Source: Bacillus carboniphilus
GTDB lineage: Bacteria; Bacillota; Bacilli; Bacillales; JAIVKR01
Direction of reading: 5' to 3'
DNA: 64,000 nt
NCBI RefSeq assembly: GCF_020524035.2
Contig: NZ_CP129013.1
Coordinates: 682,001 to 746,000, forward strand
Shown: in pieces, positions 1 to 9,888 of the stretch
Layout of the letters: each line of letters starts with the position of its first letter
Position numbering within the stretch: position 1 is the first letter of the stretch
Translations under genes and position numbers: made by a program
The notes under the pieces: generated by a model
Databases searched by the model: none
What the model saw: only the letters and a program-made list of their open reading frames with translations
Told to the model about the DNA's origin: nothing

Positions 1-6
1 TTGAAT

Positions 7-2603
7 ATGAAACAAGCATATAAATCAATATTAATTTTAGTACTTGTTGTTTCAATTGTTTTAATGGGTTGTAACAATACCGACGATGAAAATGGTAATC
101 AAAATGAAATTACATCTAGTTTGAATAATGTTGAGCAACTATTAGCTAGTGTAGAAGGACAAGAAAGAGAGATGATTATTTATGTAAAGGAAGGGTCATC
201 AGGTGATGGTTCTAGCTGGGATCAAGCCTTAGGGAGTTTGCAAGATGCATTAAATCAAGTAGAAAATGCAGAGGATACAGAAATATGGGTAGCTGAGGGA
301 ATGTATTTTCCTACTGAAGAAGATGATAGGTCCATAAGTTTCGAACTGGTTAATGGAGTTGCGCTGTATGGTGGATTCTCAGGGACGGAAGAATCAAGGT
401 CTGACCGAGATTGGGAAGATAACGAAACCGTTTTATCTGGTGATATAGGTGAGAAGGGAAATCAGGAAGACAATTCATACCATATTGTGATTGGTGCAAA
501 CCAAGCAATCTTAGATGGTTTCATTATAGAAAATGGTTATGGATTTGTGACAGAAGGACGAATAGCTCAAGGGGGACAAGGTGAAGGACAAGGTGCATCA
601 CCAGAAGGGCAAGGTGAAGGTCAAGGGACCTCGCAAGAAGGAAAAGGAGGTCAAACACACACCACACCAGAAGCGATCCTAGAAGGTATCAGTGAAGGGA
701 TTGGTGCAGGTATGGTTAATTATCAAGCGGCTCCGATCATCATTAATTGTATATTTAGAGATAATTCGGCAATGAAAGCTGGAGCGATGTACAACATGGT
801 CTCTACCGAGTTTGGTGAGGGAATTGGTCAAGAAAATAGTGATGGTGAAGAAAAACAAGCTCCGATCATAGTGAATACAAAGTTTATTAATAATTTTGCA
901 ATTTCCAGAGGGGGAGCGGTTAGTAACGATATAAATACATCTCCCTATTTTATTGACACACAGTTTATAGGAAATTCTACCGAACAAAAAGGTGGAGCAA
1001 TGTACAATGATTTTACTTGCTCACCTCTTATTTACAATAGTTTGTTTGTTAATAATACAGCTAGCTCAGTTGCTGCAATTGGAAATGATGGAGCATCATT
1101 ACCGGTCATTTTGAATACAACCATCGCGAATAATTATGCGGATGATGTAGGTGCAGGATTATATCAAGGAACAGGAAAACATCCTAATAACCCGGTTGTT
1201 AGTAACTCCATTATTTGGGGAAATGAAAGTCTTTATGATTTAGGTAATATTTATAATTGGCATGAGAGTACCCCTTATATTACGAACTCTGTTATTGAAG
1301 GAGGATATACGGGAGAAGGAAACCAAGAAGAGGATCCCCTTTTTGCTGATGTAGATAACTTGGATTTTAATTTATCTGAAACATCACCGTATGCCGGGAA
1401 AGAAATGGGATATAAAAGTGAAAATGTGAACGAGCAAACGTCTGATCGTTACGAAACAATTGTTGAAAAACTAAAAGAATCTGTTCTAAATGAACAAATG
1501 TCTGTAATGGAGATACCAGAGGTAAAAGTGGATATGGAAGAACAAGATGTAGATGTTGTGTATGTTGTAGCGGATGGGAAAGAAGGGGAGTGGAACGGGA
1601 AATCTTGGGATAATGCTTTTCGTGACATACAAACCGCTATTGATTATGCCTATGAAGCCGGTGCAGATGTTTGGGTAGCAAACGGAACTTATACTCCTAC
1701 AAAGTCAGACGATCGAGTATTTCCTTTTATCTTCGCGAAGGGGTTAGCATCTACGGTGGATTTAGTGGAAGTGAAAGTACGTTAGGTGAACGAGATGTAA
1801 GGAATAATAAAACGATTTTAAGTGGAAACATCGGTAATCAAGATGATCAAACCGATAATTCGTACCATGTTTTAGTAGGAGCAAACGATAGTTTGGTTGA
1901 CGGGTTTGTTATTTCTGATGGTTACGCTAATGGAGATGTCATTTACCAGCAAAAAGGTGGTGGGTTGTTGAATTACCAAGGTGGGAAAACTGGAAATTTT
2001 GGTGAATATGTCGGTTTTTCAACTGCTATCCAAAATTCAACGTTTGAAAATAACTATGCCAGAGAAGGCGGAGCGGTTTATAACTATAGCAATTCTCCAC
2101 AATTTTCAACGGTTACGTTCTCTAATAATTCAGCCATATATGGAGGTGCGGTTGTTGACCGAGTTGGAGTAGACAGTAAATTGGAAAATTGTACATTTGA
2201 AAATAACAAAGCCGAATTTATGGGTGGCGCTCTTTATCTTGATTATGGCGCAAGACCAATATTGGAAGCTAGTACTTTTAACTCTAATGAGGCAGGCTCA
2301 AATGGAGGTGCCATTTACACGGTAACTAGAGCTTCACAAGTGGAGAACACGGATGTAGTGCTTAATTCAGCTCAATTTACATCAAATAAAGCTGGGTATC
2401 GTGGCGGAGCCGTCTATAATTTTGATCAAAGCTTAATGGAAATTTCCAATTCTACTTTTACCAAGAATACAGCAGAAGCTGGTGGAGCAATTGCTACTGA
2501 TTACCGAGCCGAAACTACTTTAACGGATTGTTCCTTTGATCCTGAAGGTAGTGAGGGGAACAATGATCTAACAACGGATGATACGGGAATGATACATCAA
2601 TAA
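7..2603 (+). pseudogene. Right-handed beta-helix lipoprotein, frameshifted
   Basis: This is a secreted lipoprotein with a hydrophobic N-terminal segment and lipobox VLMGC, so Cys is predicted at about residue 22 from the ATG at 7 (a TTG lies at 1). Two homologous halves each begin with a pattern like YVADGKEGEWNGKSWDNAF followed by YGGFSG, then many short repeats rich in NN, GGA and YN that are typical of parallel beta-helix proteins of the polymorphic-outer-membrane-repeat kind. A low-complexity GEGQG-rich insert lies near residues 190-220. The frame breaks near 1734: the upstream frame ends at 1785, while the continuation (REGVSIYGGFSGSES) is in another frame until 2603. One missing C in TTCCGC would repair it. 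The family is seen from the repeats; the function (surface adhesion or binding) is inference. Confidence 0.75.
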
Positions 2604-2881
2604 AGGCTTGAAAGTGAAGAAAACGACAAACCTACGATATGAATTCGTAAACAACAGGTTCATCTTGACTGATGTATTTTTGAATTTTTAGCCCTCGCAT
2701 GTCTAAAATGGAATGTGTGAGGGTATTTAATGTGGGGCTTACTTTAAACTTATTGTACCAAAAGTATTGAAGACAACGGTTTTGTAAGAGTGAAGGTATG
2801 AATACAGTTATTACCTTCAAATTGTTGGATTGGCCGTTTATTTAATAATATTCTTCAAAAAATAACGTAGAAGTAATTTTA

Positions 2882-2910
2882 TTGACAAGTGACACCTCGT
2901 CTCTTATAAT
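2882..2910 (+). promoter_or_regulatory. SigA-type promoter for the SDR gene
   Basis: TTGACA (2882-2887), a 17-base spacer and TATAAT (2905-2910) form a consensus promoter about 155 bases upstream of the short-chain dehydrogenase start. Confidence 0.7.
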
Positions 2911-2917
2911 CGTTTTT

Positions 2918-2931
2918 AACAACTGGTTGTT
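2918..2931. promoter_or_regulatory. Inverted repeat at the transcription start
   Basis: AACAACTGGTTGTT is a perfect 14-bp palindrome starting 8 bases after the -10 hexamer of the 2882-2910 promoter. That is the position of a repressor operator. The cognate regulator is not identified; the TetR encoded at 4141 is the nearest candidate. Confidence 0.45.
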
Positions 2932-3017
2932 ATTTGTTGTGTAAACACTCACTTTAATATGAGGTTCAAAACCATATGAAATAATTTAGGGTGAATTTAT
3001 TTTTTAAAATTTTATTA

Positions 3018-3029
3018 ACGACGCGTCGT
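3018..3029. promoter_or_regulatory. GC-rich palindrome in the SDR leader
   Basis: ACGACGCGTCGT is a perfect 12-bp palindrome in otherwise A+T-rich leader DNA, 38 bases before the SDR start codon. It resembles TetR-family operators, but no second copy is seen at the tetR promoter. Confidence 0.35.
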
Positions 3030-3067
3030 CTATTTTGGAGAATAACAATTTGAAAGGAATGACAGCT

Positions 3068-3853
3068 ATGAAAAAGAAAACAGCATTAATTACTGGAGCA
3101 TCCAGTGGAATCGGGAAGGAATTTGCCCATCTTCACGCCGAACAAGGAGGAGACTTAGTGATTGTGGCGAGAAGTGAGGAAAAGCTAAAAGCACTTAAAA
3201 AGGAATTAGAAAGAAATTATATAGTAAATGTTATGACCATTGTGAAAGATTTAACGTTGCCGACTGCCCCTTTTGAAATATATGAACAAGTGAATCAAGC
3301 AGGTGTCAAGATCGACTATTTAATTAATAATGCTGGAATGGGAGGTAGAGGTCTTTTCTACGAGCGTTATTTGGAAAAGGACATAGAGATGATCAATTTA
3401 AATGTAATAGCTTTAACAACACTCACACGCCTATTCTTACCTGGTTTTGTAAATCGGAATGAAGGGAAAATTCTTAATGTATCATCTACGGCAAGTTTAG
3501 TGCCTGGGCCATTACAAGCTGTTTATTTTGCTTCAAAAGCGTATGTTACGTCTTTTAGTAATGCACTTGCCGAAGAACTTTCTGATACAGATGTAACGGT
3601 GACTGCCTTATTACCTGGTGCAACAGAAACAGGGTTCAAAAAGCAAGCAGATTTAGATAACACAAAAATGTTTGATCAACCTTCTAGCGCAAAGGTTGTA
3701 GCCGAAGATGGATACAAAGCGATGGTAGCAGGAAAATTAAATGTCTTTTCTGGTCTTACGTTTCCACAAAGAATGCAAGTTGAAGCTATTCCATTCACAC
3801 CAAAGAAAATGTTAATGAAACAAATACGACAAATGCAAGAGAAAAAATCTTAG
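3068..3853 (+). CDS. Short-chain dehydrogenase/reductase (SDR)
   Basis: This is a 261-residue classical SDR. The Rossmann nucleotide-binding motif TGASSGIGKEF is near residues 8-18, NNAG near residue 90, the catalytic serine in NVSSTAS, and the catalytic YxxxK pair in YFASK. The start is ATG 3068, with AAAGGAA eight bases upstream; an in-frame TTG at 3035 would add 11 residues but has a poor ribosome site. The substrate cannot be told from sequence. It has its own promoter and sits just upstream of a TetR regulator and an MFS transporter in the same orientation, so a detoxification role is plausible but inferred. Confidence 0.85.
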   Translation: MKKKTALITGASSGIGKEFAHLHAEQGGDLVIVARSEEKLKALKKELERNYIVNVMTIVKDLTLPTAPFEIYEQVNQAGVKIDYLINNAGMGGRGLFYERYLEKDIEMINLNVIALTTLTRLFLPGFVNRNEGKILNVSSTASLVPGPLQAVYFASKAYVTSFSNALAEELSDTDVTVTALLPGATETGFKKQADLDNTKMFDQPSSAKVVAEDGYKAMVAGKLNVFSGLTFPQRMQVEAIPFTPKKMLMKQIRQMQEKKS

Positions 3854-4140
3854 TAAAGGCTGTTTAAAAAGTGAAACGAACAACACGGGACATTAACATC
3901 GCCATAAAGTAGTTTCCTCGCCCTTATTAACACTTGTCTTTTTGTGTATGAAATAATACAGTTTTGAATGAATAGGAAAATCAATTTGGGATTGCCGTTT
4001 TTCATTATACAATTCATCTCAGTTTTATCGTTAATCATGATAGTAGAGGTAATTTTATAGGGTTTTCCATGGGTATATGAACGTGGTCTAGGCTATAATT
4101 GTATAAAATGAAATCCATATTATGACAAGGAGTGGTGGTT

Positions 4141-4794
4141 ATGGGATTTTCTCGGGCTCGAACGAATGAGCAAAAACAACAACGAATAGATGCAGTGGTA
4201 AAGGCTACAGCTCATCTATATGACACAGTTTCATATGATGACATTACCTTTGCGGCTATTGCCAAAGAAACAGGTTTTGCAAGGTCCAATCTCTATATTT
4301 ATTTCACTAGTAAAGAAGAAATTTTACTAGAACTTTTAATCCATGATTTGCGTTCATGGTCCGAGGATATTGGAGAGGCATTTCATGTTCGAAAATCGTA
4401 TACGGTAGAAGAGGTGGCTGAGGGATGGACGAATGCCTATCTCAAAAACAAACGTCTCTTAAGTTTGCTCGCGATTTTATTTACTGTATTGGAAAAAAAC
4501 GTATCTACAGAGGCGCTTGCTCAATTTAAAAGAAAGATGATGGAGGTTCAACATCGTGTCCTTGAATTATTAGGTGGACTATTGCCTTCTATACATGAAG
4601 AAGTACTTGAACAGTTTTTAATTAATCAGCTTGCTTTAGTTCAAGGGTTGTATCCAATGGCTTTTATTACTGAGCGGCAAAAGCAAGCGATTGAAGAATC
4701 AGGGACAGGGTATGTTGCACCTGAATTTGCATCATCTTATTTAAATGTTATTACTGCTTTACTGAAAAATCTTAATAAAGAGTCAATTTCGTAA
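4141..4794 (+). CDS. TetR/AcrR family transcriptional regulator
   Basis: This is a 217-residue regulator with an N-terminal TetR helix-turn-helix (DDITFAAIAKETGFARSN, then LYIYFTSKEEIL) followed by a helical ligand-binding domain. ATG 4141 is chosen because AAGGAG lies eight bases upstream; the GTG codons at 4132 and 4135 lie too close to it. It precedes an MFS transporter gene by about 60 bases in the same orientation, the usual layout of a regulator and the efflux pump it controls. The effector is unknown. Confidence 0.85.
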   Translation: MGFSRARTNEQKQQRIDAVVKATAHLYDTVSYDDITFAAIAKETGFARSNLYIYFTSKEEILLELLIHDLRSWSEDIGEAFHVRKSYTVEEVAEGWTNAYLKNKRLLSLLAILFTVLEKNVSTEALAQFKRKMMEVQHRVLELLGGLLPSIHEEVLEQFLINQLALVQGLYPMAFITERQKQAIEESGTGYVAPEFASSYLNVITALLKNLNKESIS

Positions 4795-4857
4795 GGACAG
4801 GAAAACGAAAAATGACGATCTGCATTACAGCTTATGAAAAACAAACGGAGGAAAAAC

Positions 4858-6048
4858 ATGAAAACAGTTAAAGAAACCCTATGGACAAGATCGTTCATCA
4901 TGATCATTATAGGGAATTTATTTATGTTCATATCATTTCAAATGCTTATTCCGACTCTCCCGCCCTATATTAAGTCATTAGGTGCGTCAAGTTTGGAGAT
5001 TGGACTGGTTACAACTTTATTTTCTGTTGGTGCAGTGCTTAGTCGTCCTTTCATTGGTTATATGCTGGAATATAAAAAACGAAAGCCTCTTGTTTTAATA
5101 GGGGTGATTGCTTTACTAATGATCACCCTTATTTATCCTTTAACAAGCATTGTCATCTTGCTCTTATTATTGCGATTCATTCATGGGTTAGCATGGGGAT
5201 GGTCCACGACTGTCATTAGTACGGCAGCTGTAGACGTTGTACCAAAATCACGTCTAGGGGAGGGTATGGGATATGCTGGATTATCAACCGTCATTGCACT
5301 CATTATTGCTCCTAGCTTAGGGATCTATTTATTTCAAGAGACATCCTTTTCTAATTTAATCATTACCTCGAGTGTTTTTGGAGTTATTGCTATTATTCTA
5401 TTGGTCTTTTTACAAGATCAAACACCATCAAGAGTAAGGAGAGCTAACAGGAATGGTATCACATTTTCGTACCTTGGATCGCTTGTTGAAAAGTCAAGCT
5501 GGTTTCCAGCGTTTATTCTTCTTTTAGTGACGTTCGGATACGGATCTATTATCACGTTTCTCGTTATTTTTGGAGAGGAGCGTGGTATAGCCCACATCTT
5601 CTTATTCTATTTGTTTAATGCGCTGTTTGCCACTTTATCTCGTCCGATCATTGGCAAATGGTTTGACGAAAGAGGACCTAAAGGACTTGTCTTGTTTTGT
5701 ATTGGTGTAACATTCATGGGAATGTGGGTGTTATCTTTTACCCATTCCGATTTATTGATATCTATAGCCGGTATTTTGTTTGGAGTCGGGTATGGTTCAT
5801 TAATTTCTACACTGCAATCGTGGATTCTTTTAATGGCTCCTGATCATAGGAGAGGAGTAGCTAGTGGGATGTTCTTTTCTTCCATTGACCTTGGAACAGG
5901 TTTAAGTGGATTGGCCTTTGGATTATTAGCTCAATTTGTTGAACTAGGCATTCTATTCCAAATATCCAGTTTCTTCTTTATACTTGCAGCTGCTGTAACG
6001 TTGATGGAACCTCGCATACAAAGGAATTATGTTCAAGTTTTAAAATAA
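4858..6048 (+). CDS. MFS transporter, 12-TM drug-efflux type
   Basis: This is a 396-residue major facilitator protein. Hydrophobic segments fill the chain, and the loop between TM2 and TM3 has the motif GAVLSRPFIGYMLEYKKRKP, which corresponds to MFS motif A. The N-terminal stretch FMFISFQMLIPTLPPYI is typical of the Bacillus YwoG/YfkF-like group. The start at 4858 follows GGAGG with good spacing; an earlier in-frame ATG at 4834 lacks a site. It is probably co-transcribed with the TetR gene and ends at a strong terminator. The substrate is unknown. Confidence 0.85.
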   Translation: MKTVKETLWTRSFIMIIIGNLFMFISFQMLIPTLPPYIKSLGASSLEIGLVTTLFSVGAVLSRPFIGYMLEYKKRKPLVLIGVIALLMITLIYPLTSIVILLLLLRFIHGLAWGWSTTVISTAAVDVVPKSRLGEGMGYAGLSTVIALIIAPSLGIYLFQETSFSNLIITSSVFGVIAIILLVFLQDQTPSRVRRANRNGITFSYLGSLVEKSSWFPAFILLLVTFGYGSIITFLVIFGEERGIAHIFLFYLFNALFATLSRPIIGKWFDERGPKGLVLFCIGVTFMGMWVLSFTHSDLLISIAGILFGVGYGSLISTLQSWILLMAPDHRRGVASGMFFSSIDLGTGLSGLAFGLLAQFVELGILFQISSFFFILAAAVTLMEPRIQRNYVQVLK

Positions 6049-6072
6049 TTATGGTGTGTTGTATTTTTTTAT

Positions 6073-6127
6073 AAAAAGACTACCTTTCCTGTAGATTCGT
6101 TATGGTTTATGGAGAGGTAGTCTTTTT
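6073..6127 (+). terminator. Rho-independent terminator after the MFS gene
   Basis: The stem arms AAAAAGACTACC...CC and GG...AGGTAGTCTTTTT are separated by a loop of about 20 bases and end in a T-run. The hairpin closes the tetR-MFS unit. Confidence 0.8.
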
Positions 6128-6358
6128 AGTGAATTACTATTGAATAGCTATAGAGAAAGGATTACTTGTATATTATTTTCAAACAAATTCTAGTCTAAAA
6201 CTTAACCATTTTATTAGACCATAGAGAACCCTATATTAAAACTCGAATAGAATGTATTAATGAACTTTTTTCATTTTATGAAAGCAATTGTCTATGAATT
6301 TTAAGCTTTAATTTAAACGTAACGAGTGATGATATTTCCAGGTATAGGAGTGCTCTTT
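6128..6358. other. Intergenic stretch without recognisable gene
   Basis: This is A+T-rich sequence between the MFS terminator and the YVTN gene. I see no convincing ORF, RNA or repeat; it presumably carries the promoter of the downstream gene. Confidence 0.4.
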
Positions 6359-7981
6359 ATGAGTGTTATTCAAGATTTAATTGAAAATGGAAATTTTGAA
6401 CAAGGAGAACTTGACCCTTGGATGGGAGAAAATGTAGATGTGATTGCTTCTCCTTGTCCCGTAGTTGTGGGAGACTTTAGTGTTAGGTTAAAAGGTGGGG
6501 GAGTAGACGCAACCCTTTTTCAAAATGTGAATGTCATCACGGGTGAAACATATCAATTAACTTTTTCTATCGCAACAGCTAGGAAAGGGACGTCTCCTCC
6601 TGTAAAAATACGAGTGGAATACCTAAACCGATTATTAGAAGTGGTTGGATTTGGTTTGGATGAATCAATCTCTCAAAATCAATTGCCTAGTGGGGCTGAA
6701 GGGAAATTTAATTCGATTCAATTACTAACAACTATTGTACCAGAAGAGGCAAGATTTGCACGTCTCATCATAAAAAAAGAAGGACTGGTTTTTTCACCGA
6801 GCGTTATAATCGACAATGTTTCGATGAGCCGAATCAAAGGGGAACTTACCCAGATACCTAATACGTATGTCGGGAATACGGGTACAGATACTACCTCGAT
6901 TGTTTTTGAAGAAACGTTTAATACTCTTACCGTTGGGAATACTCCAAATGCGATGATTCGCGCATTTAATGGAGAAACAAGGTTGTTATATATTGCTTTT
7001 GGAAATGAACAATATGTTTCAGTCATCGATGTTTCCACTCAGACAGAAATTACAACCATCTCTGTAATGGGGACAACAAATTACTATTTTAACCGTAACA
7101 TTGTGGTTAGTCCAGATGGTTCAAAAGTGTATATAGCGTCTAATCAATCTCAATCAGGGTTCGTAAACATCCTTGATACGGGTGCAAATCAATTAGCAGG
7201 AGTGGTGACAGTAGGGAATAACCCTTCCGATCTTGCAATCACAAGTAATGGTTCAACAGTGTATGTGGCATATGATGGATCTACTTCTGTAACTGAATTG
7301 GATGTAGAAAGTGCAACCATAATAGAAACGTTTGATCTTAGTGGAGACTTTTCTTGTATTCAATTTATTTTCTTGGTTGCAGATGACCAACAACTTGTTG
7401 TGGGTGGGAAACAGTTTTCTGGTGGTGCAGGCGCTGATTTCGGTTCATTTGCCGCTTATATCATTAGCACAGGTGAGAAGATTGTTCAAGTGCAATTTGC
7501 TCCTATCGATGACCTTGAATTTATCGGAAGTATGGCGGTATCTTTAAATAAGGAGTATGTATACTTTGCCAATACTAATCAGGTTGGATTTGATCCAAGT
7601 ACAGCATTTCTCCGGGTGTATGATATATCAACGTGGACTGAAGTTACAAACTTGACATTTATCAGTGATAGGGCATTTTTCTGTCCGACTGTGATTGGAG
7701 AAGTTTCCGAACAAGAAGGAGAATCTCTTATTTTTGTGTCAGTCGTGGGTGATTTCACCAGATTATATGAAATTAGTCGTTGTCAAGATGAATTTACATC
7801 TGTGACTAACATATCTATGGATAATTTTTCAAATGGTTATTTCTCTATCTCTACTGACAGATCGACTATTGTAACGGCAAATCAATCAGGTAATTCAGTG
7901 TCTTTTATTGGAACATCTACCTTCAATGAAGATTTCATCTTAAATGTTGGAACAGGTCCACAAGTTCTTGTGGTGGATTAG
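6359..7981 (+). CDS. YVTN beta-propeller surface protein with carbohydrate-binding-like N-terminus
   Basis: This is a 540-residue protein. The N-terminal 150 residues (IQDLIENGNFEQGELDPW ... GDFSVRLKGG ... VIIDNVSM) look like a jelly-roll CBM-type module of the kind found before tandem repeats in Bacillus proteins (NTTRR-F1-like). After a short linker come repeats such as VYIASNQS, NPSDLAITSNGSTVYVAYDG and NVGTGPQVLVV, which match YVTN/40-residue beta-propeller blades. ATG 6359 has AGGAG upstream, while the GTG at 6326 does not. No signal peptide or anchor is evident, so the export route is unclear. A spore-surface or exosporium role is inference only. Confidence 0.65.
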   Translation: MSVIQDLIENGNFEQGELDPWMGENVDVIASPCPVVVGDFSVRLKGGGVDATLFQNVNVITGETYQLTFSIATARKGTSPPVKIRVEYLNRLLEVVGFGLDESISQNQLPSGAEGKFNSIQLLTTIVPEEARFARLIIKKEGLVFSPSVIIDNVSMSRIKGELTQIPNTYVGNTGTDTTSIVFEETFNTLTVGNTPNAMIRAFNGETRLLYIAFGNEQYVSVIDVSTQTEITTISVMGTTNYYFNRNIVVSPDGSKVYIASNQSQSGFVNILDTGANQLAGVVTVGNNPSDLAITSNGSTVYVAYDGSTSVTELDVESATIIETFDLSGDFSCIQFIFLVADDQQLVVGGKQFSGGAGADFGSFAAYIISTGEKIVQVQFAPIDDLEFIGSMAVSLNKEYVYFANTNQVGFDPSTAFLRVYDISTWTEVTNLTFISDRAFFCPTVIGEVSEQEGESLIFVSVVGDFTRLYEISRCQDEFTSVTNISMDNFSNGYFSISTDRSTIVTANQSGNSVSFIGTSTFNEDFILNVGTGPQVLVVD

Positions 7982-8263
7982 TTGAAGAATGACCTATTAA
8001 CTAGTGTTGGAAGTGGCGTCTTTTTTAGAATAATAAGATCTAGGGTAGAAAGATTGAAGTTTTTTTGTTAGGTACTCTCAGTTTATTTGGAGTAATTGGT
8101 GTTTTAAGGGACAATTCCATCGTTTCATAAAACATAATGTATAAACTTTATTTAGGAAGAGATATCGAGGTTTTCTAGCTCTAGTGTTATACGAGTCCGA
8201 CGCACAGGTAGTGCTAGCATCATCGTTAGCTGTTTTTAGATGATGAGCATATTTTTGTTATAG

Positions 8264-8380
8264 TGGCAAGTCATTTTAGTTGGAACATTATTCTCCATGT
8301 TAATTGGTGTGATCTTTGGGGTTTTACCTGCTAACAAAGCAGCAAAACTTGATCCTATTGACTCACTACGATACGAATAA
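8264..8380 (+). pseudogene. C-terminal remnant of an FtsX/MacB-like ABC permease
   Basis: Reading from 8264 gives about 38 residues ending [20 protein letters not shown] then stop. This is the hallmark C-terminus of FtsX-domain permeases: a last membrane helix, then PA..AA.L.PI..LRYE. No start codon, upstream permease sequence or ATPase gene is intact. The preceding 250 bases hold only scraps with stops in every frame. A terminator follows directly, so this is the tail of a deleted or decayed operon. Confidence 0.7.
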
Positions 8381-8391
8381 GCAACAAAAGG

Positions 8392-8430
8392 AAAGACCCA
8401 TCGTTCATTGATAACGAAGGGTCTTTTTTA
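8392..8430 (+). terminator. Terminator following the permease remnant
   Basis: AAGACCC-TCGTT pairs with AACGA-GGGTCTT across a short loop and is followed by six T. It has outlived the gene it served and may also act on the convergent rodA-like transcript. Confidence 0.7.
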
Positions 8431-8477
8431 GCTCCCAAATGTATGTGGATAAACATCTGCATGTGCTTTTCCTATTC

Positions 8478-9668
8478 CTATTCATCATCATTCGAAAACA
8501 TATAGACTTTATAATGATAACGAATGCCAAATATTAAACCGATAGCAAGCATGCTACCTAGAATGGAGCTCCCCCCATAGCTAACAAGAGGAAGGGGAAT
8601 CCCTGTAATAGGGAGCAAACCAACTGTCATTCCAGCGTTTTGAAAGACATGAAAGGCAAATAAACTTATCACACCTGCGCAAATATAACTATTAAACGGT
8701 TCATTGGACTCTAAAGCTACTTTCACTAAGTAATAAATGAGCACAAAGTATACACTTAAAAGGATACTAACACCAATAAAGCCAAACTGTTCACCGATTA
8801 CAGCAAAAATAAAATCGGTATGGTTCTCTGGAATATATACTTGCCCCTGGCCTAATCCTTTTCCGAAAATTTGCCCTGATCCAATCGCTTTCATCGAGTT
8901 AATTAAGTGATAGGCAGCGTTTCCTTGATACTTCTCAGGTTCAAGCCATGCATAAATTCGATAAAAGGCATACTGCTTTATCCCAAGATATTTCTCAAGT
9001 ATTTCAGGCTTGTTAATAACTAAGTAAAAAATAGTCGTAATAAACATGGCAATTAAAGACGTTCCAAGCAAGATAATTCGCCAAGCGATACCCGAGACGA
9101 AAATTAAGCCTGTTAATATCGCCATGATCACAAGAGCAGTTCCTAAATCAGGCTGTTTTACAATTAATAATATTGGGACGGTTGTTACCATACCCATTTT
9201 TAAAAGAAGCCATAAGTCTGATCTCAAGTCTCGATTAGGATTTTTTTCGTTATGATCATGAATTAAAGTGCTTAATTGAATAATTAAAAATACTTTCATA
9301 ATTTCCGCTGGTTGAAAAGAAAAACCTAAAATTTGAAACCAAGCTTTAGCCCCATTGACTGGTCTGGCAATCGATTCAGGAGCAATGGCTAAAAAAATAA
9401 GTAATAAAATTCCGAATCCATACAAGTACCAAGACATCTTGCGAAGCTGTTCAGAATCAAAAAACATGACGGTAATGGCTACGCCGATCCCTACAATATA
9501 GTATAGGACTTGTTTAATTAAGTGACTAGTTGCGCCATACTGAGAAGAAGTCAGTTGTGCCCCATATATTGAGATGCAGCTAATGCAGAATAATAAAAAG
9601 ACAATAAAGGCTAATTGATAGTCAAAACGGTATGGAGGTTGCTTTTTAGGCGAATCCATATTATCCAC
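8478..9668 (-). CDS. RodA/FtsW/SpoVE-family SEDS peptidoglycan polymerase
   Basis: This 396-residue membrane protein belongs to the SEDS family, which polymerises lipid II into glycan strands together with a class B PBP. About ten hydrophobic segments are visible. Conserved motifs include GAKAWFQILGFSFQPAEIMK, the catalytic-loop region PENHTDFIFAVIGEQFGF and the C-terminal TGIPLPLVSYGGSS. Length matches RodA (about 393) and the N-terminus FDYQLAFIVFLLF resembles Bacillus RodA. It is a monocistronic gene without a PBP or divIVA neighbour. It could be a RodA paralogue and not the main elongasome enzyme. Confidence 0.85.
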   Translation of the reverse strand: MDNMDSPKKQPPYRFDYQLAFIVFLLFCISCISIYGAQLTSSQYGATSHLIKQVLYYIVGIGVAITVMFFDSEQLRKMSWYLYGFGILLLIFLAIAPESIARPVNGAKAWFQILGFSFQPAEIMKVFLIIQLSTLIHDHNEKNPNRDLRSDLWLLLKMGMVTTVPILLIVKQPDLGTALVIMAILTGLIFVSGIAWRIILLGTSLIAMFITTIFYLVINKPEILEKYLGIKQYAFYRIYAWLEPEKYQGNAAYHLINSMKAIGSGQIFGKGLGQGQVYIPENHTDFIFAVIGEQFGFIGVSILLSVYFVLIYYLVKVALESNEPFNSYICAGVISLFAFHVFQNAGMTVGLLPITGIPLPLVSYGGSSILGSMLAIGLIFGIRYHYKVYMFSNDDE

Positions 9669-9694
9669 CTACTTTTATAAATTTATCATTTAAG

Positions 9695-9717
9695 AAAGCC
9701 TCTGATATAGAGGCTTT
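9695..9717 (-). promoter_or_regulatory. Hairpin in the leader of the rodA-like gene
   Basis: AAAGCCTC and GAGGCTTT pair around a 7-base loop, 27 bases upstream of the rodA-like start codon. There is no T-run in the minus direction. It may be a leader stem or part of a weak terminator of unknown origin. Confidence 0.35.
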
Positions 9718-9888
9718 AAGTTTATAGTAAAGCACGATCATAAATTAGTCGTTACAAAAAAGATTCAATTTTGAGTTCGTTTTGAAAGACATTCTTTCAA
9801 TATATTAGCATAAAATAAGTCTTTTGCACATAAACAAATGAAAATTCCTTCATACTAACAGTATTAATTATGAAGGGTTCGGTTCATA

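Noticed and set aside
2632-2820. Minus-strand ORF of 62 residues after the beta-helix gene
   Set aside because: It has no ribosome site, no recognisable domain and an unusual composition. Treated as chance.
3850-4038. Minus-strand ORF of 62 residues between SDR and tetR
   Set aside because: It has no ribosome site or similarity in kind to a known family, and its end overlaps the SDR stop.
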